Part shown: piece by piece, positions 35,631-44,043 of the stretch
Numbering within the stretch: the first letter of the stretch is position 1
Layout of the letters: every line of letters begins with the position of its first letter
Assembly (NCBI RefSeq): GCF_027587205.1
Contig: NZ_JAPDOD010000007.1
Location: 135,325-199,324 of the forward strand
DNA from: Solirubrobacter ginsenosidimutans
GTDB lineage: Bacteria; Actinomycetota; Thermoleophilia; Solirubrobacterales; Solirubrobacteraceae
Length of the DNA: 64,000 nucleotides
Direction: 5' to 3'
Position numbers and translations under genes: made by a program
The notes under the pieces: model-generated
The model's database searches: none
What the model saw: the letters and a program-made list of their open reading frames with translations, nothing else
Told to the model about the DNA's origin: nothing

Positions 35631-38405
35631 GTGCTGCTCGAGCGCCACGACGAGCTGTCGGTCCTGCGGGCGCTGGCCGGTGCGGCGTCACAAGGTCACC
35701 CGGGACTGCTGGTGATCGAGGGACCAGCGGCCATCGGCAAGAGCCGGCTGCTCGCCGAAGCGCGTCGCGAGGCCCGCGCGGCCGGCGTGACGGTGCTCAG
35801 CGCCCGCGCCGGGGAGCTCGAGCGCGGGCTCGCGTTCGGCGTCGTCCGTCAGCTGTTCGAAGGCGCCGTCTCGGAGCCGTGGTTCGCGGGCGCGGCAGCG
35901 GCGGCCCGCGAGGTCTTCGACGGACCGGCGACCGGCGTCGGGTTCGAGGACGCGTCGTTCGCGATCCTGCATGCGCTGTACCGGCTGACGATCGCGCTCG
36001 CCGAGGACGCCCCGCTGCTGCTCGTCGTCGACGACCTGCAGTGGTGCGACGAGCCGTCCCTGCGCTGGCTGTGTTACCTCGTCCGCCGGCTCGACGGCCT
36101 CCGCGGCACGCTCGTGTTGGGCGTGCGCCCGTTCGAGCGCCACCCGCACGCGCACCTGATCGGGGAGATCGCCCGCGACCCGCTCACCGTCGCCCTGCAG
36201 CCCAAGCCGCTGACCGAGCGCGCGTGCGCGGCGCTGCTCGAGGATGGTGCCGACGAGGCGTTCACCCGCGCCTGTCACCGCGCGACGGGCGGGAACCCGT
36301 TGCTTTTGGTCGAGTTGGCGAAGACCTTGCGCGCCGAGGGCGTCACGCCCGACGCGGCGCATCTCGCGGACGTCGACGCGCTCGCCCCGCGCGCGGCGTC
36401 GCGTGCGGTGCTGGTGCGGATCGGCCGCTTGAGTGCCGGTGCCGCGGCGGTCGCGCGCGCGACCGCGGTGCTCGGCGACGATGCCGCGCTGCCGCTGGTG
36501 GCCGAGCTGGCGGGCCTGGACGACGTCGCGGCGGTGGCCGCGGCCGGCGAGCTGGTGGGCGCCGAGGTGTTCGCCGACGACGTGGCGATGGCGTTCGTGC
36601 ACCCGGTCATCCGGGCGGCCGTCTACGAGGACGTCCCCGTCCACCAGCGCTCGGTCGCGCACGAGCGCGCGGCGCGGTTGCTGCGGGATCGCGCGAGCTC
36701 TCCCGGGCCGGTCGCCACGCAGCTCATGCACGCGCCGGAGCGCGGCGAGGCGTGGGTCGTCGACACCCTTGCGGAGGCGGCGCGGGCCGCGCAGCGCGCG
36801 GGCTCCGCCACGAGCGCCACGTCCTATCTCACCCGCGCGCTGGCCGAGCCACCGCCGGCCGAGCGCCGCGCGCAGGTGCTGCTCGCGCTCGCGAACGTCG
36901 AGAAGGGGCACAACCTCAGCGACTCGGTCGAGCACCTGACCGCCGCGCTGGAGTTGATGGAGGACCCGCTCGCCCGCGGCGCCGCGGCGCTGCAGCTCGC
37001 GCGGGCGCTGGCGATGAGCCGGCGGGCGGATGAGGGGGTGGCGCTCGCCCGCCGCACGATGAAGGAGCTGCCACCCGACGCCGGGCTGCTGCTCGCGGCG
37101 CTTGAGGCGTTGCAGCTGACGGCGCCGTTGCTGGGGGCCAGCGAGCCGGTGCCGGCGGAGCGGTTCGAGCGCCACCGGCGCTTGCCGCTGGCGCCGGGAG
37201 CCGGGCCGAAGCTGCTCGCGGCGATCGCCGCGCACCAGTGGGCGTACGGCGGTGGCTCGGCCGCCGAGTGCGCGGCGCTGGCGCTGGCGTCGCTGGAGGG
37301 CTGGGAGCTGATCCGCGCCGAGAACCTCGTCCTGTCGGTCGCGGCGACCTTGGTCCTGGTGCTCGCCGACCGCGACGAGGCGCTCGACGCCTGGGCCGCG
37401 TTGCTGGCGGGCGCGCACGCGCGCGGCTCGCTCAGCGCCAAGGCGGCCACGAGCGTCTTCCGGGGCTACACGCTCTACCGCCATGGCGAACTGGCCGAGG
37501 CGGAGGCCTCGCTGCGCGACGCGGTCGAGGAGCTCACGCTCGGCAACCTCGGAGGCGAGGGCCGCACCGAGACCGCCGCGTGGCTGGCCGGCGTGCTTCG
37601 CGAGCGCGGCGACCTCGCCGGCGCGCGGGGCGAGCTCGAGGCGGTGAGCGACCGCGGCGACGCGTCCCACGGGACGCGCTACTGGCTCGACAGCCTCACC
37701 GAGCAGCTGCTCGCCGAAGAGCGCTACGAAGAGGCGCTGGCCCATGCCCGCGAAGCCGCGCGCCGCTTCGCCCACCTCTCAGCGGTCGACACGCCGGCGC
37801 GCGCGCACCAGGCCGTCGCGCTCCAGCAGCTCGGCCGCCGTGAGGAGGCGCTGGCGCTGGCCGCCGAGGAGGTCGAGGCGGCCCGCCGCTGGGGCGCGCC
37901 GTCGATCGTGGCTCGGGCGCTGCGGGTCCTCGGCACGCTCGAGCATGCCGAAGGGATCGGGCATCTGCAGGAGGCCGTCGCGCTCGCGCAACGCTCTCCG
38001 GCGCGGCTCGAACACGCCAAGGCACTGGCCGCGCTCGGCGGCGCGTTGCGCGCCGCCCGCCGGCCGACGGAGGCGCGTGACCCGCTGCGCCAGGCGCTCG
38101 AGCTCGCCCACGCGCGCGGTGCGAGCTCGCTGGCGTCTCGTGTGCGCAGCGAGCTCTACGCCGCGGGCGGGCGCCCGCGCACGACGGCGCTCCAGGGCCT
38201 CGCCGCGCTCACGCCGTCCGAGCGGCGGGTCGCCGAACGCGCCGCCGCCGGACAGACCAACCGCGCGATCGCCGAGGCGCTGTTCGTCACGCCCAAGACC
38301 GTGGAGCTGCATCTCCGCAACGCGTATCGCAAGCTCGGCGCCCAGAAGCGGCACGAGCTCGCGGCGCTGCTCGAGCCCACAACGGAGCTCACCGCCGGGC
38401 GCTGA
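35631..38405 (+). CDS. Large ATP-binding LuxR-family regulator (LAL type)
   Basis: A 924-residue regulator from GTG 35631. The AAA/STAND ATPase is at the N-terminus: Walker A IEGPAAIGKSRL (about 29-40) and Walker B LLLVVDDLQW (about 127-136). Residues about 330-840 are Ala-rich helical repeats, TPR-like (RYEEALAHAREAARRFAHLS). The C-terminus is a LuxR HTH (LTPSERRVAERAAAGQTNRA, then VTPKTVELHLRNAYRKLG, about 860-903). MalT-like relatives bind an inducer and ATP, oligomerise and activate transcription. Its targets are unknown. Confidence 0.88.
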   Translation: MLLERHDELSVLRALAGAASQGHPGLLVIEGPAAIGKSRLLAEARREARAAGVTVLSARAGELERGLAFGVVRQLFEGAVSEPWFAGAAAAAREVFDGPATGVGFEDASFAILHALYRLTIALAEDAPLLLVVDDLQWCDEPSLRWLCYLVRRLDGLRGTLVLGVRPFERHPHAHLIGEIARDPLTVALQPKPLTERACAALLEDGADEAFTRACHRATGGNPLLLVELAKTLRAEGVTPDAAHLADVDALAPRAASRAVLVRIGRLSAGAAAVARATAVLGDDAALPLVAELAGLDDVAAVAAAGELVGAEVFADDVAMAFVHPVIRAAVYEDVPVHQRSVAHERAARLLRDRASSPGPVATQLMHAPERGEAWVVDTLAEAARAAQRAGSATSATSYLTRALAEPPPAERRAQVLLALANVEKGHNLSDSVEHLTAALELMEDPLARGAAALQLARALAMSRRADEGVALARRTMKELPPDAGLLLAALEALQLTAPLLGASEPVPAERFERHRRLPLAPGAGPKLLAAIAAHQWAYGGGSAAECAALALASLEGWELIRAENLVLSVAATLVLVLADRDEALDAWAALLAGAHARGSLSAKAATSVFRGYTLYRHGELAEAEASLRDAVEELTLGNLGGEGRTETAAWLAGVLRERGDLAGARGELEAVSDRGDASHGTRYWLDSLTEQLLAEERYEEALAHAREAARRFAHLSAVDTPARAHQAVALQQLGRREEALALAAEEVEAARRWGAPSIVARALRVLGTLEHAEGIGHLQEAVALAQRSPARLEHAKALAALGGALRAARRPTEARDPLRQALELAHARGASSLASRVRSELYAAGGRPRTTALQGLAALTPSERRVAERAAAGQTNRAIAEALFVTPKTVELHLRNAYRKLGAQKRHELAALLEPTTELTAGR

Positions 38406-38414
38406 CGAAGCGAC

Positions 38415-38693
38415 CTACTTGCCCCAGTTGCCCATCCAGCGGGTGCGGCGGCCGTGACGGGCCTGGTGGCGCGTCCACAACGTGGCGGCGGTGATGGTCG
38501 CGAAGAACGTCACCCCGAACGCGACGGCATTGGAGGCGGACTCGGACGAGTTGAAGACGAAGTCGCCGAACAGGAACCACACGATGGCGATGAGCACGGA
38601 GCCGACGGCGCACCAGCCGATGAGGCGCGGGAGGCCGTACCCGGCCCAGCTCTGGAGCTGCTTGGCGTCGGGGTCTGGATCGGGAGCGCCCAC
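38415..38693 (-). CDS. Small two-span membrane protein
   Basis: A 92-residue protein with two hydrophobic stretches (LIGWCAVGSVLIAIVWFLFG and AVAFGVTFFATITAATLW) and a basic C-terminus (RHQARHGRRTRW). No family is recognised. It is convergent with the LuxR gene and stands alone. Confidence 0.65.
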   Translation of the reverse strand: MGAPDPDPDAKQLQSWAGYGLPRLIGWCAVGSVLIAIVWFLFGDFVFNSSESASNAVAFGVTFFATITAATLWTRHQARHGRRTRWMGNWGK

Positions 38694-38753
38694 GACGTGA
38701 CCTTAACCCGGTCGCCCGGACCGTTGGGTTTTCTCGCGGGGTAAGCTCGCGCC

Positions 38754-39125
38754 GTGCTCACGCTCCTGCTCGTCGCCTTCAGCCTGGCCCACGCGCCGCC
38801 CGCGACCAAGACGCTGACGATCTCCGACAGCGGGAAGACGGTCACGATCGCGGCGCACCAGAAGCTCCGGATCAGCCTGGACGAGTGCGGGAGCTGCGGG
38901 TACCGCTGGGAGACCAAGGTCAAGCCCGATCCGAAGGTGCTGACGCGGGGACCGCAGGGGCACGAGAACGCCGGCTGTGAGCCGCCGTGCGTCGGCGGCA
39001 GCGGCACGACGATCTTCCGCTACACGGGTAAGGCGTCCGGGCGGACGACGCTCCGGCTCGAGTACTTCGGGCCCGGGAAGTCGAAGCCGGCGAAGACCTT
39101 CCGGCTCACCGTGCGGGTGCGCTGA
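38754..39125 (+). CDS. Chagasin-like (I42) cysteine peptidase inhibitor, exported
   Basis: A 123-residue protein from GTG 38754. The N-terminus (MLTLLLVAFSLAHAPPA) is a short signal peptide. The three chagasin loops are recognisable: GSCGYRWE (usually NPTTGYxW), VGGSGTTIFRYT (the GxxG-type loop) and the KPAKTFRL segment near the end. Family members block papain-like peptidases. Two cysteine pairs may form disulfides. Its 3' end overlaps the convergent amidohydrolase gene by 106 bp. Confidence 0.7.
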   Translation: MLTLLLVAFSLAHAPPATKTLTISDSGKTVTIAAHQKLRISLDECGSCGYRWETKVKPDPKVLTRGPQGHENAGCEPPCVGGSGTTIFRYTGKASGRTTLRLEYFGPGKSKPAKTFRLTVRVR

Positions 39126-39847
39126 ACAGGCTCGATCAGGCGCAGTACGTTCGTGCTCAGCACGCGGCGCTCGTCCGCCGGCCGGAGTCCCAGCAGCTCG
39201 ATCTTGGCGAGTTCGAGGCCGGGGTGCAGCCACGGGCCGTCGCTGCCGAACAGCACCTGCCGCGGGCGCCGCCGCACGGCTTCGGCGAGCAGGTCGAACC
39301 GCCGGACCGCGGAGGTGTCGGTGTGCACGTTGCGGTGGCGGATCAGCAGCCCGATCATGGCCACCTGCGCCCGCCACTCGTCGGCGAAGCTGCCGAGGTG
39401 CGGGATGATGAACGCGACGTCGGGATACTCGCCCGCGAGCAACTCCGCCGTCTCGACCTCGCCCATCACGTCGTAGAGAACGGGGAGCCGGAACCGCCGC
39501 GCCGCCTCGCAGATCTCGCGCGTGATCCGGCCGTCGTGGCGGTGCACTTTGATGCCGCGGAAGTCGTGTTCCTCGACCGCCTCGCGCACCATCGGGTGCA
39601 CGCGCCCGGCGTCGCGAACCGGGTGCACGAACGCGAACCCATAGAGCCGGCCACGCGAGCGGGCAACGATGCGCGCGACCGCTCGGTTGGCGAGCGCATA
39701 GTCGGAGTGAAAGGCCGGGAAGACGACGGTGCGCTCGATGCCCGCCCGTGCCGCTCGCGCGAGGTAGCGGCCGAGATGCGCCTCCGTGTCCCACGGGCCG
39801 GTCAGGCCGTCGCCGATCCCGGCGTGGCAGTGGCAGTCGACGATCAC
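39020..39847 (-). CDS. Amidohydrolase-2 family metal-dependent hydrolase, sigma-54 controlled
   Basis: A 275-residue TIM-barrel hydrolase starting at GTG 39847 with MIVDCHCHAG, the first metal-binding HxH strand of the family. Further landmarks are FRGIKVHRHDGRI, IIPHLGSFAD and the terminal metal/catalytic Asp in FGSDGPWL. Substrates of this family vary (decarboxylation or hydrolysis), so none is assigned. A sigma-54 element ends 13 nt before the start codon. After the usual family end (NVLRLI) about 41 extra residues follow, written antisense through the chagasin-like gene. Confidence 0.82.
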   Translation of the reverse strand: MIVDCHCHAGIGDGLTGPWDTEAHLGRYLARAARAGIERTVVFPAFHSDYALANRAVARIVARSRGRLYGFAFVHPVRDAGRVHPMVREAVEEHDFRGIKVHRHDGRITREICEAARRFRLPVLYDVMGEVETAELLAGEYPDVAFIIPHLGSFADEWRAQVAMIGLLIRHRNVHTDTSAVRRFDLLAEAVRRRPRQVLFGSDGPWLHPGLELAKIELLGLRPADERRVLSTNVLRLIEPVQRTRTVSRKVFAGFDFPGPKYSSRSVVRPDALPV

Positions 39848-39859
39848 GTCTGGGCGCCC

Positions 39860-39875
39860 AGCAAGATCCGGGCCA
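39860..39875 (-). promoter_or_regulatory. Sigma-54 promoter of the amidohydrolase gene
   Basis: On the minus strand TGGCCCGGATCTTGCT matches TGGCACG-N4-TTGCW at all but one base, with GG and GC 10 nt apart. The predicted start of transcription is 39849, 2 nt before GTG 39847. It is back-to-back with the rpoN promoter, 2 bp apart. Confidence 0.85.
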
Positions 39876-39877
39876 GC

Positions 39878-39893
39878 TGGCCCGCATCTTGCA
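39878..39893 (+). promoter_or_regulatory. Sigma-54 promoter of rpoN
   Basis: TGGCCCGCATCTTGCA differs from the TGGCACG-N4-TTGCW consensus at one base. Predicted start of transcription is 39904, giving a 46-nt leader that contains GAGGAGG before the rpoN GTG at 39950. It implies that sigma-54 drives its own gene. Confidence 0.88.
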
Positions 39894-39949
39894 GCCACGG
39901 GACCGTTAGAGTCGACCTGCGGCCGCGCCGCCGCGAGGAGGTTGAGACA

Positions 39950-41194
39950 GTGTCGTCGTTCGCGCTCCAGATGGCCATGGCGCCCAGGGTCGCCCTGGAG
40001 GTCTCGCCCGCCCAGATCGCGTTCAGTGAGCTGCTCGCCGTGCCGTGCGCGGCGATGGAGACGCTGATCGAGCGCGAGCTGTGCGCCAACGCGGCGCTGG
40101 AGCGGCTCGACGCCGGCGAATGTCCGATCTGCCGCGGCTCGTGGCGGGTGCGCTGCCCGGTGTGCTCGGTGCCGCGGCGGCGCGAGCGCGCGACCGGCGA
40201 CATCGCCGATGTCGCCGCCGCCGAGCCGGACGCCCAGGAGTTGCTGCGCGCCGCGCAGCTGGAGACGTGCGCGGCCGACGCGCCGATCGTCGAGGCCGTG
40301 GTCGACAGCCTCGACGAGCACGGGCTGCTGGATCGCTCGTGCGCGGAGATCGCCGGCGAGCTCGGCGTCGGCGAGGCCGACGTCGGGCGGGTGCTCGGGG
40401 TGATCCGCAGTGTCGGGCCGCCCGGTGTCGGCGCCGCCGACATCAGCGAGTGCCTGCTGCTGCAACTCGACGCGCTCGGTCTCGACGACGCCGATCTCGC
40501 CCGCGCGGTGATCGCCGGGCACCTCCCGGCACTGGCGCGCGGACGGTTCAGCTCGATCGCGCGAGCGCTCGGAGTCCCGCGCGCGCGGATCTGCGAAGTG
40601 CTCGAGCTGATCCGCCGCCGGCTGCGGCCGTACCCCGCCTTCGACGGCCGCGCCGCGGCGGTGACGTCCTACGTCGTCCCTGACGTGGTCGTGCGCCAGG
40701 GCGACGGCGGCTTCGCCGTCGAGCTGGTCGAGCCCGTCATGATGCGGCTGGGCGTGCGCTCCGGTGCGCCGGAGGCTTCGCGGGCGAGAGCGTTTCTCGC
40801 CCAGCTCCACGACCGCTGGAACACGCTGCGGCGGGTCGCCGAGTACACCGTCGAGCGCCAGCAGGACTTCCTGACCGACGGCCCGGCGGCGCTGCGACCG
40901 CTGACGCGCGCCGAGGTCGCCGCCGCTCTGGACCTCCACGAGTCCACCGTGAGCCGCGCGATCGCGGGTAAGCACGCGCTGGTCCCGGACGGCACGATGC
41001 TCCCGCTGTCGCGGTTCTTCGGCGTCAGCGGCGGCGTCGACGGCGAGCTGCGCCGGCTGCTCGAATCGGCCGTGGACCCGCTGTCGGACCAGCGCCTCAC
41101 GGATCTCCTGCGAGACGCCGGCTATCCGATCGCTCGCCGGACGGTCGCCAAGCACCGGGCGCGACTCGGGTACAACGCCGCGTCGCTGCGCTGA
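39950..41194 (+). CDS. rpoN: RNA polymerase sigma-54 factor with zinc-ribbon-like insert
   Basis: A 414-residue RpoN protein from GTG 39950. The HTH has the signature LDLHESTVSRAIAGKHALVP (about 327-346), and the RpoN box reads ARRTVAKHR (395-403), against the usual ARRTVAKYR. The core-binding region holds RSVGPPGVGAADISECLLLQ and AGHLPALARGRFSSIARALG. The N-terminus (FALQMAMAPRVALEVSPAQI) replaces the usual Gln-rich region I. Residues 58-72 carry CPICRGSWRVRCPVC, a CxxC-x7-CxxC zinc-ribbon-like motif I do not know from other RpoN proteins. Sigma-54 directs polymerase to -24/-12 promoters and needs an AAA+ activator, present at 48649-49962. It is shorter than the common 450-500 residues because the acidic region II is largely missing. 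Confidence 0.92.
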   Translation: MSSFALQMAMAPRVALEVSPAQIAFSELLAVPCAAMETLIERELCANAALERLDAGECPICRGSWRVRCPVCSVPRRRERATGDIADVAAAEPDAQELLRAAQLETCAADAPIVEAVVDSLDEHGLLDRSCAEIAGELGVGEADVGRVLGVIRSVGPPGVGAADISECLLLQLDALGLDDADLARAVIAGHLPALARGRFSSIARALGVPRARICEVLELIRRRLRPYPAFDGRAAAVTSYVVPDVVVRQGDGGFAVELVEPVMMRLGVRSGAPEASRARAFLAQLHDRWNTLRRVAEYTVERQQDFLTDGPAALRPLTRAEVAAALDLHESTVSRAIAGKHALVPDGTMLPLSRFFGVSGGVDGELRRLLESAVDPLSDQRLTDLLRDAGYPIARRTVAKHRARLGYNAASLR

Positions 41195-41198
41195 GAAT

Positions 41199-41214
41199 TG
41201 GCCCGCTTCTTGCA
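41199..41214 (+). promoter_or_regulatory. Sigma-54 promoter of the metallophosphatase-deaminase gene
   Basis: TGGCCCGCTTCTTGCA begins 5 bp after the rpoN stop. GG and GC are 10 nt apart. Predicted start of transcription is 41225, which places GTG 41227 at +3 and leaves the in-frame ATG 41218 upstream of the transcript. Confidence 0.88.
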
Positions 41215-41226
41215 GCCATGCGCAGC

Positions 41227-43557
41227 GTGGCCACGAAACAGTACGCAGTCGTCCTCAGTGACGTTCACATCGGGAACAACACACCGACGTGCTGGTACCA
41301 GGCGTCGGTCCACGAGCCGCAGCTGTCCGCGGCGCTCGCCTGGATCCTCGCCCACCGCGAGAGCATTCGCGAGGTCGTGCTGCTCGGCGACCTGTTCGAC
41401 GTCTGGACCTATCCACCGTCGATGCGGCCGCCCACGATGCACGACATCATCACGGCGAACCCCGGGATGCTCGGGGCGGGCGGACCGCTCGCAGCCGTCG
41501 TCCGCGCGTTCCCAGGCGAGGTCCGCCTGCTGCTCGGAAACCACGACGGCAGCCTGACGAGGGCCGACATCGACGAGCTCAACGCGTCGCTCGGCGGGCG
41601 GATCGAGCTGGTCGGCGGGCGCTGGCGCGCGGTCACCGGGACCAGCGGCAAGCGCACGGTGTTCACGCACGGCCACCACGAGTGCATGTTCAACGCGCCG
41701 GACTCCCGCTCGCCCTGGGCGACGATCCCGATCGGCCACTTCGTCTCGCGCGCGATCGCCTACCAGTTGTCGAGGACGCTGCCGCGGGGACGCACCGCCG
41801 CCGACCTGCCCGGTATGGGCAACCCGACCGGCGTCGATGTCGCCGCCATCCTGCGCAGCTGGAACCGGCGTGACGACCTCGCCGCGTTCCTGATCGAGTA
41901 CATCTGCCGCGTCACCGGAATGCCGCAGACGCACCCGGTCGTCATGCCCGGCGGCGCGACGACCACGGCGCGCGCCGCGGCGAGTGCGTTCGCGGGGCTG
42001 TTCACGCTGTGGCTGGGTCGTCTCGGCCGCTGGGAGGATGCGCTGCGCGCGGCGAACGCGGACCGCGGCGGCGGCGACGACCTCGCGTACTTCGGACAGA
42101 AGCTGGCGATGCAGACCGCGAGCGACCTCGCCGTGATGGGCCACACGCACAGCGCCGTGGCCGGCGTCGACGTCTCGCCGGTCGACTACGTCAACAACGG
42201 CTACGCCTGCGTCGCGCGTCCGGACGCGCCCCGCACGCCGTACACGTTCACGCAGGTCGACCTCAAGAGCGCCACGGCACAGATCATGGCCGTGGTGCCG
42301 GCCGGCGCCGGCTTCGGCGTGGCGCCCGCGCGCGTGCGGCGCCTGCCGTCCGCGGTCGTGCACGGCCGCGATTACTCGTCCTACGGACGGATCTACAACC
42401 GCACCACAAGGCCACTGCAGCTCGTCACCTCCTGGAAGGACTCCGCGAACTGGTGGGCCGTGCGGCCACCCGCGCTGATCCCGCCGCAGTCGCGACTGGA
42501 CATCTGGGTGCAGGACACGCCGCTGAGCCCGCGAGGCTCCGACACCCGCTTCAGCTACACCGACGGTCGCAGCGTCTACCGCTTCGCGATCACGTGCCCC
42601 ACCATGCTCAGCAACGCCGTCTCTTCCTCGGTCCCGTACGAGACCAAGGTGGCGTCGGGTGCCTGGCGGCCCGGCCGGGTGGACGGGTCCGGTTACCCGG
42701 TGCAGGCGCGCTTCTACGTCGGCGCCGCAGTCCCGGCGCCGCCCGCGGTCCCCACGCCCGGCATGGGGCCGGCGGTCCCGGCGCCCGCGCCCGCCTCGGC
42801 GCCGACCGAGCCGGTGCACGTGCTCGCGGCGCGCGAGATCCTCGCCCGCGCGGGCACGCCGCCGGAGCGCGGGATCGTGCTCTGCGTCACCCGTCTGGAG
42901 GCCGGCGATGGACAGCCGCTGCTGGACACGGCGACGGACCGATCGCGCACGCGGCTCACGAACCCGCCGCGGCACCTCCTCAGTCCCGAGGTGCAGACCT
43001 CGCCGCCCGTCGCCGGGCGGCGCTACGAGTACGTCTGGATCCAGCCCAACGTGCCACCGACCGCGCCGCCGCTGACCGGCGGCATGGCGTTCCTGCCCGC
43101 TCAAGGCGAGCCGCTGACCGTCGTCACGTTCAATGTCGCCGGCCTGGACGAGCCGCGGCGGCGCTGCACCAACGGCCACCACGCGGAGATGCAGCTGGTC
43201 GGCTTCGTCAACGCGCAGCCCGCCGCGTGGCGAGCGCGGCTCGCCAAGCTCGCGCTGCACAACTACTCGCGCCGCGGACCGACGTGGGGCTACAGCGCCT
43301 GCAACGGATGCCTGCACGATCTCGCCGTCTTTCTCGAGACACTCAACCACCAGCGCCGGGCGGGGCGGATCCGGGCCAGCATCTCGTGGGAGCGCCTCTA
43401 CGACAAGAACCGCGCCTGCGGGCACCCCACGGACGCGGCGAACATCCGCCGCCTGGTGGCGGCCGGCTGGGACGAGCCGATGGGCCCGCGCCCCGCGGGC
43501 ACGCGCTGGCCCGTCACTGCGGCGGCGCCGGCACGGCCGCCGGCGCTCGTGGGCTGA
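41227..43557 (+). CDS. Calcineurin-like metallophosphatase fused to a deaminase-like domain
   Basis: A 776-residue protein. I take GTG 41227 as start because ATG 41218 lies before the predicted transcription start. The first 360 residues are a metallophosphoesterase with every landmark: SDVHIGNN, GDLFDVW, LLGNHDGSL, FTHGHHE and VMGHTHSAV. About 100 residues of beta-sandwich (YGRIYNRTTRPLQLVTSW) and a Pro/Ala linker (VPAPAPASAPTEP) follow. The C-terminal 150 residues contain HAE (652-654, in TNGHHAEMQLVGFVN) and CNGC (692-695, in GYSACNGCLHDLAVFL). This is the HAE/CxxC zinc signature of cytidine-deaminase-fold enzymes, including bacterial toxin deaminases. The joint design is unusual. No signal peptide is present. 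The substrate of either domain is unknown. Confidence 0.78.
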   Translation: MATKQYAVVLSDVHIGNNTPTCWYQASVHEPQLSAALAWILAHRESIREVVLLGDLFDVWTYPPSMRPPTMHDIITANPGMLGAGGPLAAVVRAFPGEVRLLLGNHDGSLTRADIDELNASLGGRIELVGGRWRAVTGTSGKRTVFTHGHHECMFNAPDSRSPWATIPIGHFVSRAIAYQLSRTLPRGRTAADLPGMGNPTGVDVAAILRSWNRRDDLAAFLIEYICRVTGMPQTHPVVMPGGATTTARAAASAFAGLFTLWLGRLGRWEDALRAANADRGGGDDLAYFGQKLAMQTASDLAVMGHTHSAVAGVDVSPVDYVNNGYACVARPDAPRTPYTFTQVDLKSATAQIMAVVPAGAGFGVAPARVRRLPSAVVHGRDYSSYGRIYNRTTRPLQLVTSWKDSANWWAVRPPALIPPQSRLDIWVQDTPLSPRGSDTRFSYTDGRSVYRFAITCPTMLSNAVSSSVPYETKVASGAWRPGRVDGSGYPVQARFYVGAAVPAPPAVPTPGMGPAVPAPAPASAPTEPVHVLAAREILARAGTPPERGIVLCVTRLEAGDGQPLLDTATDRSRTRLTNPPRHLLSPEVQTSPPVAGRRYEYVWIQPNVPPTAPPLTGGMAFLPAQGEPLTVVTFNVAGLDEPRRRCTNGHHAEMQLVGFVNAQPAAWRARLAKLALHNYSRRGPTWGYSACNGCLHDLAVFLETLNHQRRAGRIRASISWERLYDKNRACGHPTDAANIRRLVAAGWDEPMGPRPAGTRWPVTAAAPARPPALVG

Positions 43558-43559
43558 CG

Positions 43560-43575
43560 TGGCCCGCTTCTTGCA
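43560..43575 (+). promoter_or_regulatory. Sigma-54 promoter of the four-gene operon at 43588-48645
   Basis: TGGCCCGCTTCTTGCA, identical over 16 bases to the element at 41199. It starts 2 bp after the preceding stop codon. The predicted transcript start is 43586, 2 nt before ATG 43588. Confidence 0.9.
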
Positions 43576-43587
43576 ACGACCCGTGGC

Positions 43588-44013
43588 ATGTACGCCCACC
43601 AGCGACACGCCGGCGAGCTGGCCGCCGAGTTGCTCGACGTCGTCAACGAGGCCGAGCTCGAGGCGTTCCTCTGCCGGCTCGTGCGGACCGCGGGCGCGAG
43701 GCTCGCCCCCGCCGCCGGTCACGAGCTCGTCGCGGTGCTCCGCGACGCCGCCGAACGCACCCTGCCGACGCTGACCACGACGGCGCTGCCGTCCGCCACG
43801 CCCGGGTCGGTGACGGCCAAGCGCGCGGCTCGTGCCTACGGCATGGAGCTCGAAGGCATCAGCGCGGAGGACCGCGACTACGAGATCGCGCGCCAGTTCG
43901 TCCGCTTCGCGCAGGCGGCCGCGGCGCGCGCGTCCACGGCCCCGGTGGGCGTGGCCCTCGGGAGGGCCGGCCGCGAGTTCGCGCCCGGGCTCCTCTCCCC
44001 GCACGCGACGTGA
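43588..44013 (+). CDS. Helical protein, paralogue of the core of the EGE-repeat protein
   Basis: A 141-residue protein. LAAELLDVVNEAELEAFLCR aligns with [20 protein letters not shown] of the next gene, and ISAEDRDYEIARQFVRFAQA aligns with [20 protein letters not shown], so the two share one fold: a helical bundle with a hydrophobic middle. It has no signal peptide and no catalytic motif. It is the first gene after a sigma-54 promoter and has no ribosome site, consistent with a leaderless transcript. Confidence 0.75.
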   Translation: MYAHQRHAGELAAELLDVVNEAELEAFLCRLVRTAGARLAPAAGHELVAVLRDAAERTLPTLTTTALPSATPGSVTAKRAARAYGMELEGISAEDRDYEIARQFVRFAQAAAARASTAPVGVALGRAGREFAPGLLSPHAT

Positions 44014-44043
44014 TCAGCAGCACACCAGCACGGGAGATCCCAC

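Noticed and set aside
39020..41155. 711-codon minus-strand frame opposite rpoN
   Set aside because: Only the part from GTG 39847 downward encodes the amidohydrolase; the upstream part is antisense to rpoN and has no domain or start signal.
41218..41226. ATG 41218 as start of the phosphatase-deaminase gene
   Set aside because: It lies before the predicted sigma-54 transcription start at 41225; GTG 41227 fits the 13-nt spacing shared with two other genes.
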